NCBI RefSeq assembly: GCF_923079645.1
Contig: NZ_CAKLPY010000002.1
Coordinates: forward strand, 434,001-498,000
Source: Emticicia aquatica
GTDB lineage: Bacteria; Bacteroidota; Bacteroidia; Cytophagales; Spirosomataceae
Direction of reading: 5' to 3'
Length of the DNA: 64,000 bases
Below, piece by piece: positions 45,636 through 55,244 of the stretch. The translations under genes were made by a program, and so were the position numbers. The number at the start of each line of letters is the position of its first letter. Position 1 is the first letter of the stretch. A model generated the notes under the pieces. That model saw only the letters and a list, made by a program, of their open reading frames with translations. It did no database searches and was not told the origin of the DNA.

Positions 45636-45983
45636 TTATTTAAACACAGTCAAATACTCTTCTTCTTTAAAACCTATCGCCAAAATTTTGTCAGATTCAA
45701 TAATTGGGCGTTTGATGACTGATGTTTTCTCAAGCATCAATGCAATTGCCGAAGCATTATCAACGATTTTGCTTTTTTCTTCGTCGCTTAGGCTTTTGAA
45801 AGTTGTGCCTTTACGATTGATTAATACATCAGAAGAAACCTGAGTTAGCCATTCTTCTAACTTCGGTTGACTAATGCCAAGTTTTTTATAATCATGAAAT
45901 TCGTAGGCAATTCCTTTATTTTTTAACCAAACTGTTGCTTTCTTAACAGTATCACAGTTTGGAATTCCATACACTTTAAGCAT
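45636..45983 (-). CDS. ArsC/Spx-family protein (YffB-like)
   Basis: 115 residues. MLKVYGIPNCDTVKKATVWLKNKGIAYEFHDYKK is the family start, with a single Cys (C10) in PNCDTVKKA rather than the CxxC of Spx. LINRKGTTFKSL and a late KRPIIE (the conserved RP) are also typical. True arsenate reductases have the same fold, but YffB-like proteins lack arsenic function, so I do not call it arsC. It overlaps the end of the DinB-like gene by eight bases and is translationally coupled to it. Confidence 0.85.
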   Translation of the reverse strand: MLKVYGIPNCDTVKKATVWLKNKGIAYEFHDYKKLGISQPKLEEWLTQVSSDVLINRKGTTFKSLSDEEKSKIVDNASAIALMLEKTSVIKRPIIESDKILAIGFKEEEYLTVFK

Positions 45984-46461
45984 TTCTAAGACGCGTTACA
46001 ATATTTTTAATTACTTTCATTTCGCCCAAATGCTCTGTTTCATGGTTATAGAAAAAATACAAAATACCTTCATTGGTTCTTGGGTCTGGGCCAATTTTAA
46101 TGGCTGTCTCTTGCTGTAAATATTCGTCAGAAACCGTTCCTAAAAGTTCATTTATTCGCTCTCCACGAGAAATAAAATGCTTGAGTATAAAACTCAACTC
46201 AGGATAAGCGTCATTGGCTTGTAAAGTAGAACCATTGCCAAATAACTCTTTTTCATTTTCATAAACATCCAATTTTTCACTTGGATTCAATATTTTAATA
46301 ATGGTATTTCTGACACTTGTAATATGCCCAAGATTCCAAACAAAATTATTGACGGTATCATAAGGCCTAAAAAGGACTTCCTCTTGAGAAAGTCCTTCGG
46401 CAAATTTTATTATTTTTCTAGTATTTAAGGCAAGGCCTTTCTGTAATTCAGCTACTGGCAT
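45976..46461 (-). CDS. DinB-family (DfsB-like) four-helix protein
   Basis: 161 residues from ATG 46459-46461 (MPVAELQKGLALNTRKIIKF). Four-helix DinB/YfiT fold: VNNFVWNLGHITSVRNTIIK with the first metal His (LGH) and FYNHETEHLGEMKVIKNI with the paired HxxxH near the end. Members are metal-dependent thiol transferases or have unknown roles. The open frame continues to 46656, but that extension overlaps the end of the lipoprotein gene in another frame and looks non-coding. The ArsC/Spx-like gene follows with an 8-base overlap. Confidence 0.83.
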   Translation of the reverse strand: MPVAELQKGLALNTRKIIKFAEGLSQEEVLFRPYDTVNNFVWNLGHITSVRNTIIKILNPSEKLDVYENEKELFGNGSTLQANDAYPELSFILKHFISRGERINELLGTVSDEYLQQETAIKIGPDPRTNEGILYFFYNHETEHLGEMKVIKNIVTRLRNA

Positions 46462-46498
46462 TTCAAAATAGTTTAGGTTATTTTGAAATAACACTCTT

Positions 46499-47050
46499 TC
46501 AAAAAAGAACGTTCCCCTTTGGTTTTTGAGGTTTTTCAGCAGTTGCAAAAAGAGGATATTGGTCAAAAATATTTCTAACAATACTTTTAAAATAATTCTT
46601 TTTAGAAGAAGCTTTATTAAAAATCCCTGTGGCATATCCACGCCAAACAACTTCACTTGTTTCGGCTTCGATCATCGAAATCATCAAAGTTCCTTTTCCT
46701 AATTCATATTTTACTGGCCGATAAATAAAATTATCATCTTCGGTCGTAACCCAATTAACTAAGGAAGGTTGGTCGTAACCTTTATATTTTAATCGGTCAT
46801 AATAAATAGAAAAATTCACAAAAACATTCGGTTTTTGAGCGTTAAACTCATATCCTCTTGCACGCATTTGGTATTGAATTGCCTGTTGTACATCTTCGCA
46901 CAAAATATTAGTATCACGTTCACAATCTACAAAGGCGTACGTAATATATTTTTTAAAATGCGTAGAATAACGATAATCGTTATCAACAAAAACCCTTGTA
47001 CAACTGCTTAAAAAAAACACAAAACTCAAGAATAGTAGCACTTTTTTCAT
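46499..47050 (-). CDS. DUF4136 lipoprotein
   Basis: 183 residues. Lipoprotein signal MKKVLLFLSFVFFLSSC with lipobox LSSC (C17). The DUF4136 domain follows: DNDYRYSTHFKKYITYAFVDC, QYQMRARGYEFNAQKPNVFVNFSIYYDRLKYKGY, and WRGYATGIFN with the end VRNIFDQYPLFA. Outer-membrane anchored; function unknown. It is a paralogue of the next gene, 109 bases away on the same strand. Confidence 0.88.
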   Translation of the reverse strand: MKKVLLFLSFVFFLSSCTRVFVDNDYRYSTHFKKYITYAFVDCERDTNILCEDVQQAIQYQMRARGYEFNAQKPNVFVNFSIYYDRLKYKGYDQPSLVNWVTTEDDNFIYRPVKYELGKGTLMISMIEAETSEVVWRGYATGIFNKASSKKNYFKSIVRNIFDQYPLFATAEKPQKPKGNVLF

Positions 47051-47159
47051 CTTAAACTATATTTTTATAATCAATTATCTACAATATTCACCCAAACTAA
47101 TAATTATGTTATTAGATTTTCAGTAAATCAATAGACCATCAATCATTGTCTATCGACTA

Positions 47160-47723
47160 TTATAATTCTTCAATCTTACGGGGTTTTTCTCCTGCAGCAA
47201 AAAGCGGATATTGGTCAAAAATATTTCTAACCACGCTGCGGTAGTAATTGATAGGCTTATTGACTTGTTTATTAAACACGCCCGAAGCATAACCTCGCCA
47301 AATCAAACGACTACTTTCAGCATCTAATAAAGATACCAAAATCATCCCTCCTCCAAAATGGAAGTTTTGTGTTTTGTAGGTATCCTCGCCATCGAAGTGA
47401 TTAACCCAACGATCGAGAGATGGTTGAAAATAGCCTTTATAATCAACTCGGTCACGAATGATGCTATAACTCACCAATAAACCTGGGTCATCAGCCACAA
47501 CTTTATAGCCACGAGCTTTCATCTGCCGACGAATGGCATCTTGAATTTCGGAGCACACAAAAGAGGTGTCAATCTCACAATTAAGAAAATTGTAGGTCTT
47601 ATACTTAGTAAAATCAGTTTCATAACTGTAGTCATTATCGACCATCAGTTTGATTGTGTTACAGCTTGATAATGCAAAAGCAATGAGTGCAGAGAGTGCA
47701 GAAAATAAATAGATTTTTCTCAT
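47160..47723 (-). CDS. DUF4136 lipoprotein (paralogue)
   Basis: 187 residues from ATG 47721-47723, which gives the lipoprotein signal MRKIYLFSALSALIAFALSSC (lipobox LSSC). The domain runs in parallel with the neighbour: DNDYSYETDFTKYKTYNFLNC, RRQMKARGYKVVADDPGLLVSYSI, WRGYASGVFN, VRNIFDQYPLFAAGEKP. The pair arose by tandem duplication. An upstream in-frame ATG at 47789 would bury the signal peptide and is rejected. Confidence 0.88.
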   Translation of the reverse strand: MRKIYLFSALSALIAFALSSCNTIKLMVDNDYSYETDFTKYKTYNFLNCEIDTSFVCSEIQDAIRRQMKARGYKVVADDPGLLVSYSIIRDRVDYKGYFQPSLDRWVNHFDGEDTYKTQNFHFGGGMILVSLLDAESSRLIWRGYASGVFNKQVNKPINYYRSVVRNIFDQYPLFAAGEKPRKIEEL

Positions 47724-47950
47724 AAGACTTACAAATTGAATTGGGTTAAAAAACAAATGACTCGCTACTGCGAAAAGACTTACTATCAACTATTTATAGA
47801 TTTTCTGAATGAGTGGTTAAACATTACAGAACAATCAAAGTTAATCAATCAATTCTAAAAATCAAATTACTTCCTCTTTAAGTTTATGTCAGATTTTGCT
47901 GCTTTTCTAACATAAATTTCACCAACTTCACATCATCAAGCTGTTTTTAA

Positions 47951-48976
47951 TTATCCTTGATAATATTCTAATGCTTTTTTCATTTCAACCTTCGACACAA
48001 CTACATCGTACAAACAACTTCCTGCTGCATTAATGAGTGAAAACCTAATTTCCTTGCCTTTATTCTTTTTATCTTGTTGCGTGAGGCTGACTATTGCTTC
48101 AAAATCTGTTGCCTCTAATGGCACTTTTCCGTAAATCGAAAAGATAAACTCTTCCACTTGTTCCAATGTTTTTTCATCAATCAGTCCTCGTGTATATGCT
48201 ATATACGACTCGCAGACCATTCCGGTTGCAATTGCTTCGCCATGAAACAATCTTTTTTTTCCTTTATCTAAAAAAAACGTCTCAATTGCGTGTCCAAGCG
48301 TATGTCCAAAGTTTAAAATCTTTCTAATTCCTTTCTCAGTTGGGTCTTGTTCAACTATTTTTTTCTTGATTTCGACCGAATGAGCAATCAAATCGGCTAA
48401 GTCTTGGTCTGCTAAATCTTTTCTTCTGATTTCATTCCACTTATTAACATCTTGAATCAAACAATGTTTTAAAATCTCGGCAAAACCTGAGCGTTTTTCT
48501 CTTTCAGAAAGTGTTTCTAAAAAAACTGGGTCAATCAAGACCGATTTGGGTAAAGTAAAAACGCCTAAGTGATTCTTGAATCCGTGAAAATCAATTCCAA
48601 GTTTTCCGCCTACGCTGGCATCAACTTGTGAAAGCAACGTTGTCGGAATCTGAATAAAATCTATGCCTCGTTTGTAAGTAGCTGCACAAAAACCACCCAT
48701 ATCGCCGATTACTCCACCACCTAAATTTATCATCAAAGCGTGGCGGTCGAGTTGTGCATCGGTCATTGCCGACCAAATCGTTTCACACGTTTGAAGATTT
48801 TTATTTTCTTCACCATGTTTTACGGTTATCGAAGTATGTTTTGGCAAAAAATCTTTAATGATTGGATAACAAAACCGCTTAGTATTTGTATCGGTCAAAA
48901 CTATGATTTTAGAATAACTTTTTTGTGCAAGAAAAGTTCTTAAACTTTCGGATATTGGAGAAATGATAACTGACAT
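47951..48976 (-). CDS. aroB: 3-dehydroquinate synthase AroB
   Basis: 341 residues. NLGGGVIGDMGGFCAATYKRGIDFIQIPTTLLSQVDASVGGK is the NAD- and substrate-binding core; metal ligands are E in SGFAEILKH and the His residues of LNFGHTLGHAIE and LFHGEAIATGM. It converts DAHP to 3-dehydroquinate, step two of the shikimate pathway, in the cytoplasm. Monocistronic in this window. A -7 box precedes it. Confidence 0.96.
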   Translation of the reverse strand: MSVIISPISESLRTFLAQKSYSKIIVLTDTNTKRFCYPIIKDFLPKHTSITVKHGEENKNLQTCETIWSAMTDAQLDRHALMINLGGGVIGDMGGFCAATYKRGIDFIQIPTTLLSQVDASVGGKLGIDFHGFKNHLGVFTLPKSVLIDPVFLETLSEREKRSGFAEILKHCLIQDVNKWNEIRRKDLADQDLADLIAHSVEIKKKIVEQDPTEKGIRKILNFGHTLGHAIETFFLDKGKKRLFHGEAIATGMVCESYIAYTRGLIDEKTLEQVEEFIFSIYGKVPLEATDFEAIVSLTQQDKKNKGKEIRFSLINAAGSCLYDVVVSKVEMKKALEYYQG

Positions 48977-49001
48977 TGGTCTCTTTTTTTGATTAAAGAG
49001 C

Positions 49002-49009
49002 CAAAGTTA
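49002..49009 (-). promoter_or_regulatory. -7 box of aroB
   Basis: The minus strand reads TAACTTTG, a full TAnnTTTG match, 26 bases upstream of the aroB ATG. No clear -33 element. Confidence 0.45.
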
Positions 49010-49142
49010 GTAATTGGAGAGGATAAATACAGGAAATTGTACGGTTGATTTAGCAAAGCAACACAGAGAATTTGAAGTTACACGAAGAAAAAACGTGCAG
49101 TTTTTCATTATTCTCTCTGCTGCTCTGGTAAATCTTATAAAA

Positions 49143-49883
49143 TCAACTTAGCAAATCCCATTTAAAGATACCTAATTTAGACAAACAATAACGAATCGAA
49201 ACCCGTAAAACACCTAAACCATATTTAGAACTTCTAACAAAATTGATAGATGATGCTTCTTCAAAGTATTTGGTTGGACAAGTTACTTCGGCAATTTCAA
49301 AACCTTTGGCAAAGATTTGGGCAATCATTTCATTATCAAAAATAAAGTCATCATCACATTTTTGGAACGCAACCGATTGCAATACTTCTTTTGAAAATGC
49401 ACGATAACCTGTGTGGTATTCAGAAAGTTTTTGGCTCATCAAAATGTTTTGCGTTAACGTCAAAAAACGATTAGCGACATACTTGTAAAGTGGCATTCCA
49501 CCTTTCAAAGCTCCTTTTCCTAAGATTCTCGAACCAAAAACTACTGGGTACAAATCTTCACCAATGATACTCACCATCGCCCTGATTAGTTTTGGAGTAT
49601 ATTGATAATCTGGATGCACCATTACCACAATATCTGCCCCGATTTCGAGTGCTTTTGTATAGCATGTTTTCTGATTTCCACCATAACCTTTATTTTTATC
49701 GTGGCGTATAACATGCTGAATACCAATACTTTGAGCTACTTCGGTGGTATTGTCAGGGCTATAATCATCAACTAATATTACTTCGTCAACAATATCAAAA
49801 GGGATTTCTTTGTAGGTACGTTCAACCGTCAATGATGCACGATAGGCGGGCATGACGATGACTACTTTTTTGCCATTATACAT
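49143..49883 (-). CDS. family 2 glycosyltransferase
   Basis: 246 residues, no membrane segment except possible C-terminal hydrophobic patches. GT-A motifs: VVIVMPAYRASLTVERTY, EVILVDDYSPDNTTEVA (first Asp pair), GGNQKTCYTKALEIGADIVVMVHPDYQYTP (DxD-like) and GYRAFSKEVLQSV with DDDFIFDNEMIAQI. It resembles polyprenyl-phosphate mannosyl/glucosyltransferases. Substrate unknown. Single gene between aroB and a divergent TerC gene. Confidence 0.9.
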   Translation of the reverse strand: MYNGKKVVIVMPAYRASLTVERTYKEIPFDIVDEVILVDDYSPDNTTEVAQSIGIQHVIRHDKNKGYGGNQKTCYTKALEIGADIVVMVHPDYQYTPKLIRAMVSIIGEDLYPVVFGSRILGKGALKGGMPLYKYVANRFLTLTQNILMSQKLSEYHTGYRAFSKEVLQSVAFQKCDDDFIFDNEMIAQIFAKGFEIAEVTCPTKYFEEASSINFVRSSKYGLGVLRVSIRYCLSKLGIFKWDLLS

Positions 49884-50061
49884 GAATTATTCGAGTTTTC
49901 GGTGCATTTTTGCAAACCGATTGGTTTAAAACTTTGTTACAAAATAGGCAATGTTTCATTTGAATTGCAAGAACAAGCCTGTAATTAGTAATTATTATTA
50001 ATGATTTGATGGCAAACTAAATGCCAAAATTTAACCGTGTATTTATTTTAAATTCAATTTT

Positions 50062-51126
50062 ATGACATTTTCAAGCGAAACAATATTTTTTATCTGTTTT
50101 TCGATTTTTGTGGGATTAGTAATGGCCTTCGATTTGGGAGCATTTAGTAAATCATCCAGCCACAAAGTAAGTTTTAAGGAAGCTGGTATTTGGAGTGCAA
50201 TTTGGGTAGCTTTGGCTCTTGGATTTTTCTTTTTTTTACGCCAATATGGTTATTTAATACACGATATAAGCGACGCTTCGCATTTGGCCTTGGTAAAAGA
50301 CCAATATTATGATAAAATGAAATTGCCTGCGGATTTTAACGAAGCTCTCCAAATATTCCAAAATAGTATGGCAATTGATTATCTGACGGGATATTTGACC
50401 GAATATTCTCTTTCTGTAGATAATATTTTTGTTTTCATCTTGATTTTCAACTCGTTTGGGGTTCGAGAAAAATTCTATAAAAAAGTATTAGTTTGGGGAA
50501 TTTTGGGTTCTATTGTTTTGCGTTTTATTTTCATTTTTATCGGAGCAGCTTTGATTCAAGAATTTGAGTGGATTCTTTATATTTTTGGAGCATTTTTGGT
50601 TTATACTGGCTTAAAAATATTTTTCAGTAAAGAAGAAGAAGAAGAGAATATCGAACCAGCCAAACATCCAATCGTTAAATTAGCATCGAAAGTTTTTAAC
50701 GTTTATAAGCGTAATGTGACTGATAATTTCTTGATTCACAATCGAAAAATCAATAAATGGTACATAACTCCCTTATTTTTGGTAATGTTAGTAATTGCTG
50801 GAACAGATGTGGTTTTTGCGGTTGATTCAATTCCTGCTATTTTTTCGATTACAAAAGACCCTTATATTGTGTTTTTCTCAAATGTTTTTGCCATTATGGG
50901 GCTTCGTTCAATGTTCTTTTTCTTATCGAGTGTCATGGGACTTTTCCGTTATTTACCGCTAGGTTTAGGCGTTTTATTGACATTTATTGGAGCAAAAATG
51001 TTACTTCATCACCCAATAGAAAATTTAGGTTTCACAAATACGCACTCATTAATTGTAATTGTTGGCATTTTGGCGGTCAGTATTTTGGCATCTATTTTAA
51101 TTCCTGAAAAAGAAAAAGCCTCATAA
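50062..51126 (+). CDS. TerC/Alx-family integral membrane protein
   Basis: 354 residues with about nine hydrophobic segments. Family core TEYSLSVDNIFVFILIF and AGTDVVFAVDSIPAIFSITKDPYIVFFSNVFAIMGLRSMFF, both carrying the conserved acidic residues in helices that are thought to pass manganese or other metals. A loop insert (about 190-225, KEEEEENIEPAKHP) is acidic. Related to Alx of E. coli, an Mn exporter. No tellurite genes nearby, so metal homeostasis is the better guess. Confidence 0.9.
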   Translation: MTFSSETIFFICFSIFVGLVMAFDLGAFSKSSSHKVSFKEAGIWSAIWVALALGFFFFLRQYGYLIHDISDASHLALVKDQYYDKMKLPADFNEALQIFQNSMAIDYLTGYLTEYSLSVDNIFVFILIFNSFGVREKFYKKVLVWGILGSIVLRFIFIFIGAALIQEFEWILYIFGAFLVYTGLKIFFSKEEEEENIEPAKHPIVKLASKVFNVYKRNVTDNFLIHNRKINKWYITPLFLVMLVIAGTDVVFAVDSIPAIFSITKDPYIVFFSNVFAIMGLRSMFFFLSSVMGLFRYLPLGLGVLLTFIGAKMLLHHPIENLGFTNTHSLIVIVGILAVSILASILIPEKEKAS

Positions 51127-51133
51127 AGCTTTA

Positions 51134-51164
51134 TAAACTCCACTTTTTTAGAAAGTGGAGTTTA
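51134..51164. terminator. bidirectional terminator
   Basis: 13-bp stem TAAACTCCACTTT (51134-51146)/AAAGTGGAGTTTA (51152-51164), loop of five bases, T-rich flank, between convergent TerC and helicase genes. Confidence 0.88.
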
Positions 51165-51169
51165 TTTTA

Positions 51170-54100
51170 TTATTTACTGTTATTTCTGCTCCAAACTCGT
51201 TCAAACTTCCATCCTTTTGCTCGGAAATTTATTGGCAAATATGCGTGGGTTTCTTTCGGAGAAATATTTTCAAAATACAAATCATCATCGGTCAAAATTA
51301 GCGATTCATATTTTCCAGTTGATGTTTTCACTGTTAAATCAGCAAATGGTAATTCATTGATAAACAATGGATTACCATTTTTTAATTGTTCTTTCAGAAA
51401 CCAATCCGTGCGAAATCTTTCAGGTAAAGATTGCATTGAAATATAATTTTTGTTGGAAACCGCAAGAGCATATTCCAAGTATTTTTTTAATAACTTTGGG
51501 CCTTCATTTTGAGCATTTTCAACATTCAACTGCTGTGGCAAAATACTACTAATTACATATATTTTTTCTCTCGCTCGACTTGCAGCAACGTTTAACCGAT
51601 TTTCACCACCACTTTGATTCAAACTTCCAAAATTCATCAGCATTTTACCTTTTTCGTCGGGTGCATAAGCCACCGAGAAAATAACAATATCAAACTCATC
51701 CCCTTGAATATTCTCAATATTTTTTACAGAAATACGCCTATTTTCATTCGTCAATTGTAAATCTGAAACAATCCGAAACTCGTTCATCAATCGCTCTATT
51801 AATTCGGCTTGCTTATGATTAAATGTAACCACTCCAATCGTTTTTTCGGGTGAAGTTTTTTGTAATTCAGCCACCATTTCAACTACTTTTTTGGCTTCAA
51901 TATCATTGCTATTTTTCTCCCAAATTCCATCAACTTTTATATAGTTGATAGCAGGTTCATTTTTACTAATTTCCTCATAGTGAGGCAATAAATGCAAAGA
52001 GTTTTTATAAAAATGTTGGTTTGAAAAACCAATCAAATCAAGCGATTGACTGCGATAATGCCCTTGAAGAGAAGTTTGTGGCAAAAACTGAGCGGCCAAA
52101 TCAAGCAATGAATCAATTTCAAGCATCGGTTCATACGAAATATCCTCAGTGGTCATCTCTTCTTCGTACCGAACTTGGTACAAATCATTGGGCTGTAATT
52201 GCTTTGAATCACCTGCAATTACAACTTGTTTGCCCCTAAAAATAGCTGGGATTCCGTATTCAGCAAAGCATTGTGAAGCCTCGTCGAAAATCACTAAATC
52301 AAACAGTTTTTCTTCTGCTTGTGCATCCATCAAAAACATTGCAGAAACCGATTCAGGTGAAGCCATCCAACATGGAATTAGCTTAAAAATTTCATCAAAA
52401 TAATTTTCTAAAACTTTTCTTACCGACCAAATTTTACGCTTTTTAGTTGTTTGATGTTGCAATTCTCGATAAGTTACAACATTTTGTAAACGATTGATTA
52501 TTAAATCTTTATAGGTTTGTTCTCGTAGTTTCAATAATACAATTTCCTGACTCAAGACTTGTTTTTGATTCACAGATTCTTGTAATTCTTCTTCCATTTG
52601 TGCCATTTTTAGCGAACTCACACTCCGCAAAATCGGATAAAGATTCTCAATATGTCGAATCCACGCCAAACGTAACGAATTCTGGAAAATTTCAATGGCA
52701 TTTTTGGGCGTGGCAAAAAGCATTTCTACTATTTCCATTTCTGCTCGGCTAAATGTATTGTTGATTTCATCTGCATCATGCAGCAAATCAAAGTTTTCCT
52801 GCAAATACTCTACGATTGAAGTCTTTTTTACTGAATCAATTTGATTATCAGTCAAATAAAACCCCCATTCCAACGCCTTTTGTTTGGCTTCAATAATTAT
52901 TTGTTCTAATTGTTGGTAATAATTTAGCGAAAAAGCAGCATTTCGGAGAAATTCATTGGCTTGGTAAAAACCATAAGCTTCATTAGCCAAAATATAATTT
53001 TTTAAAGTTTGCTCAGTTTCATCGAATTCATCTCGCAAGTTGATATATATATCCTTTTTAGCCAATTTTTCTTTCAATGCTTCAAAAGTTAATCGATTAT
53101 CAATTTTCTTGATAAGTACTTCTAAATCAGTCATTTGTAAAGAAAACTTATTCATTAAAATTAAGTTCTCAACATCTTTTTTATCTTTAGAAAACAATTT
53201 CCAAATAAACCAACTCAAGCCAGATTTGCTAGCGATAAAAGCTTTTTCCAGTTGACTTTTTCTAAGAAACAAATTCTCTTTTAATAAACTTTTTTCAAGC
53301 CCAATTTCACCATAAAGTTGACTTATTTCTGCACTTATTTTTCTTAAATCAAACTGCCGATTATTAAGGTATTTTTTTTCATTGACAATTGCTTTAAAAA
53401 TTTCGATAACTTCCTCATTTTCAAAGCATTGAGTAAAAAGCTTTACTTGTTTTTCGTCAAAAGTATTTAATTGAAGAATTGAAAATTGGGTAACATTTTT
53501 TGCTTGAAAATTGGCTACTTCGTCAATTTTTTTTATGATTTTAGGAACATCGCTAAAAGTAAATTTTGTAAACGAAACTCGGTCTTTCCAAAAGTCATAG
53601 TCCTCACTTTTGCGTAGTTTTTCTTCATACTGAAAATAGCGTTTCAATCGTCCTTCAAAATCAGCTAACTCATTGAATACAAAAGACTTATATTTATCGT
53701 CTAGTTCAAGATACGGTTTTTTATAACTACTTGTCAAATACATTTCTTTCACCGAAAGTCCACAAACTGATTCATCGAAAAGAGCTTTTTTAAAATCTTG
53801 TAAAGTTTCCGAAATCTTATCAATTCGTCGGCTGAGTTGCGTAAAATTTCGTTCTAAAAAAATCGCATCCAAACTCTTATTTTTCTTCTGAAAATCGTCA
53901 ATTCGCTCAATTTGATTAGCTATTTTCTCAAAAAGTACTTTTCTATCATTTTTGAAATCATGTACTAAAGCAACAAAATTGGTCATATTTGCTTTCTCTA
54001 ATCGCTGGAAAACAGTATCCAAAGCCACTCTTTTTTGGCAAACAACTAGCACTTTTTTACCTCGAGAAGTAAAATCTGCAATCAAATTGGCAATTAGTTG

Positions 54101-55045
54101 TGATTTTCCAGTTCCAGGCGGGCCTTGTACAACCAAAGATTTCCCTGATTTAACTTGTATTATTGCTGCCTCTTGCGAAGCATCCACAGCGAAAGGAAGA
54201 AATGTATTTTCCTCTTTTACGGCGGTTTTTTCTTCCATCGAAACAGGGAATATTGTTTCTAATTTTGGTCCATTTTCCTCTATATTTTTAAGCAATGCTT
54301 CATAATCTGGCACTAAATACGAGCCTGCCTGCGGGAAAATTCCGAGTATTGCTTGTGGAAAAAGTTTAAGTTCACCATTTCGCTCTGAATCCGCCAAATC
54401 AGTTTTTAACATTCGTTGGAAATCAATGAGTTTTTCTGAAAAATTATCCTGATTAAAATTTATTTCTAGCGAACTTTGTTTCAACAATTCGTATAATTCT
54501 GTCCGAAATACAATACTTTCTTTACTAAATTCTTCAAAAGAAGTTTCTAAAAACTCATCCGAAATTTTTATTTGATTGAAATGCGAATAAGCCAACAAAA
54601 AGCTTTGATTAAAACATATTGCTTCGTCACGCTTTTCTAAAATCCACTTCTTCCCATTGTTTTTTAAGGTTACAGGAAAAAACAAAAGCGGACAACGTAC
54701 AATTGTTCCATCCGAAAGTTTTCCTTTTACAAATGGGTATCCAACATAAAGGTCTTTTGCACCACGCTCTTCTTCAATAAAGGCTTCTGTTCGGGCAATT
54801 TTTCGCAATATTTTACTTGCCTCATTGACTTTTTCCAAACGATTATCCATCACATCGCAGAGCGGAACTTGGTTCTTCTGAGCAATAAGTTGGTTGATGT
54901 AATCAAAGGAAGCTTTTTTGTCTAGAAAATCAAGTTGGTGTAAATCAAGAAATTGTTCTTGCGGCAAATTAAGCAACAACAAAGAGCGATTTCTTGAAGT
55001 AAGATTGGTTAATCGACGAAGATATGTTTTGAGGAGTTTTTGCAT
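51170..55045 (-). CDS. large SF1 (Upf1/DNA2-like) helicase with DUF4011-like start and nuclease-like tail
   Basis: 1291 residues from ATG 55043-55045 (MQKLLKTYLRRLTNLTSRNRSLLLL; the SRNRSLLLL stretch resembles DUF4011 LSRRNRLLN). Walker A GPPGTGKS is near 310. A long charged coiled-coil region (about 380-850) separates the helicase halves. Walker B DEASQCFAEYGIPA near 918, GDSKQLQPND, the Q/R motif GHYRSQ and the AASRAREKIYVISS motif VI complete the helicase. The last ~55 residues, with RAKGWKFERVWSR, resemble the end of Vsr/DUF559-like nucleases but lack a clear ExK. A role in DNA repair or phage defence is inferred. Monocistronic. Confidence 0.88.
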   Translation of the reverse strand: MQKLLKTYLRRLTNLTSRNRSLLLLNLPQEQFLDLHQLDFLDKKASFDYINQLIAQKNQVPLCDVMDNRLEKVNEASKILRKIARTEAFIEEERGAKDLYVGYPFVKGKLSDGTIVRCPLLFFPVTLKNNGKKWILEKRDEAICFNQSFLLAYSHFNQIKISDEFLETSFEEFSKESIVFRTELYELLKQSSLEINFNQDNFSEKLIDFQRMLKTDLADSERNGELKLFPQAILGIFPQAGSYLVPDYEALLKNIEENGPKLETIFPVSMEEKTAVKEENTFLPFAVDASQEAAIIQVKSGKSLVVQGPPGTGKSQLIANLIADFTSRGKKVLVVCQKRVALDTVFQRLEKANMTNFVALVHDFKNDRKVLFEKIANQIERIDDFQKKNKSLDAIFLERNFTQLSRRIDKISETLQDFKKALFDESVCGLSVKEMYLTSSYKKPYLELDDKYKSFVFNELADFEGRLKRYFQYEEKLRKSEDYDFWKDRVSFTKFTFSDVPKIIKKIDEVANFQAKNVTQFSILQLNTFDEKQVKLFTQCFENEEVIEIFKAIVNEKKYLNNRQFDLRKISAEISQLYGEIGLEKSLLKENLFLRKSQLEKAFIASKSGLSWFIWKLFSKDKKDVENLILMNKFSLQMTDLEVLIKKIDNRLTFEALKEKLAKKDIYINLRDEFDETEQTLKNYILANEAYGFYQANEFLRNAAFSLNYYQQLEQIIIEAKQKALEWGFYLTDNQIDSVKKTSIVEYLQENFDLLHDADEINNTFSRAEMEIVEMLFATPKNAIEIFQNSLRLAWIRHIENLYPILRSVSSLKMAQMEEELQESVNQKQVLSQEIVLLKLREQTYKDLIINRLQNVVTYRELQHQTTKKRKIWSVRKVLENYFDEIFKLIPCWMASPESVSAMFLMDAQAEEKLFDLVIFDEASQCFAEYGIPAIFRGKQVVIAGDSKQLQPNDLYQVRYEEEMTTEDISYEPMLEIDSLLDLAAQFLPQTSLQGHYRSQSLDLIGFSNQHFYKNSLHLLPHYEEISKNEPAINYIKVDGIWEKNSNDIEAKKVVEMVAELQKTSPEKTIGVVTFNHKQAELIERLMNEFRIVSDLQLTNENRRISVKNIENIQGDEFDIVIFSVAYAPDEKGKMLMNFGSLNQSGGENRLNVAASRAREKIYVISSILPQQLNVENAQNEGPKLLKKYLEYALAVSNKNYISMQSLPERFRTDWFLKEQLKNGNPLFINELPFADLTVKTSTGKYESLILTDDDLYFENISPKETHAYLPINFRAKGWKFERVWSRNNSK

Positions 55046-55244
55046 ATTACAAATATTAGCACGATTACAATGATTTACAAGTTTTAAAAATTTTATCAAA
55101 TCTGTTTACCATACATCCATTCTTAACGCAATTCAACATTTTATATTTGGAATAAATTTTTTTAAAGACTTTATTCGTTATTGAATGGCAAAGATTGTTT
55201 TTTTGTCAAACCTTCTATATTACACATTAATCCATTAAAAAATT

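Noticed and set aside
45636-45983. Arsenate reductase
   Set aside because: The protein has the ArsC fold but YffB-like features and no arsenic genes nearby; only a family-level call is justified.
46462-46656. N-terminal extension of the DinB-like protein
   Set aside because: It overlaps the end of the DUF4136 gene in another frame and its Leu/Lys-rich translation is not DinB-like; the Met at 46461 fits the family start.
50062-51126. Tellurite resistance determinant
   Set aside because: TerC homology alone does not show tellurite resistance; no other ter gene is present and Alx-type metal transport fits better.
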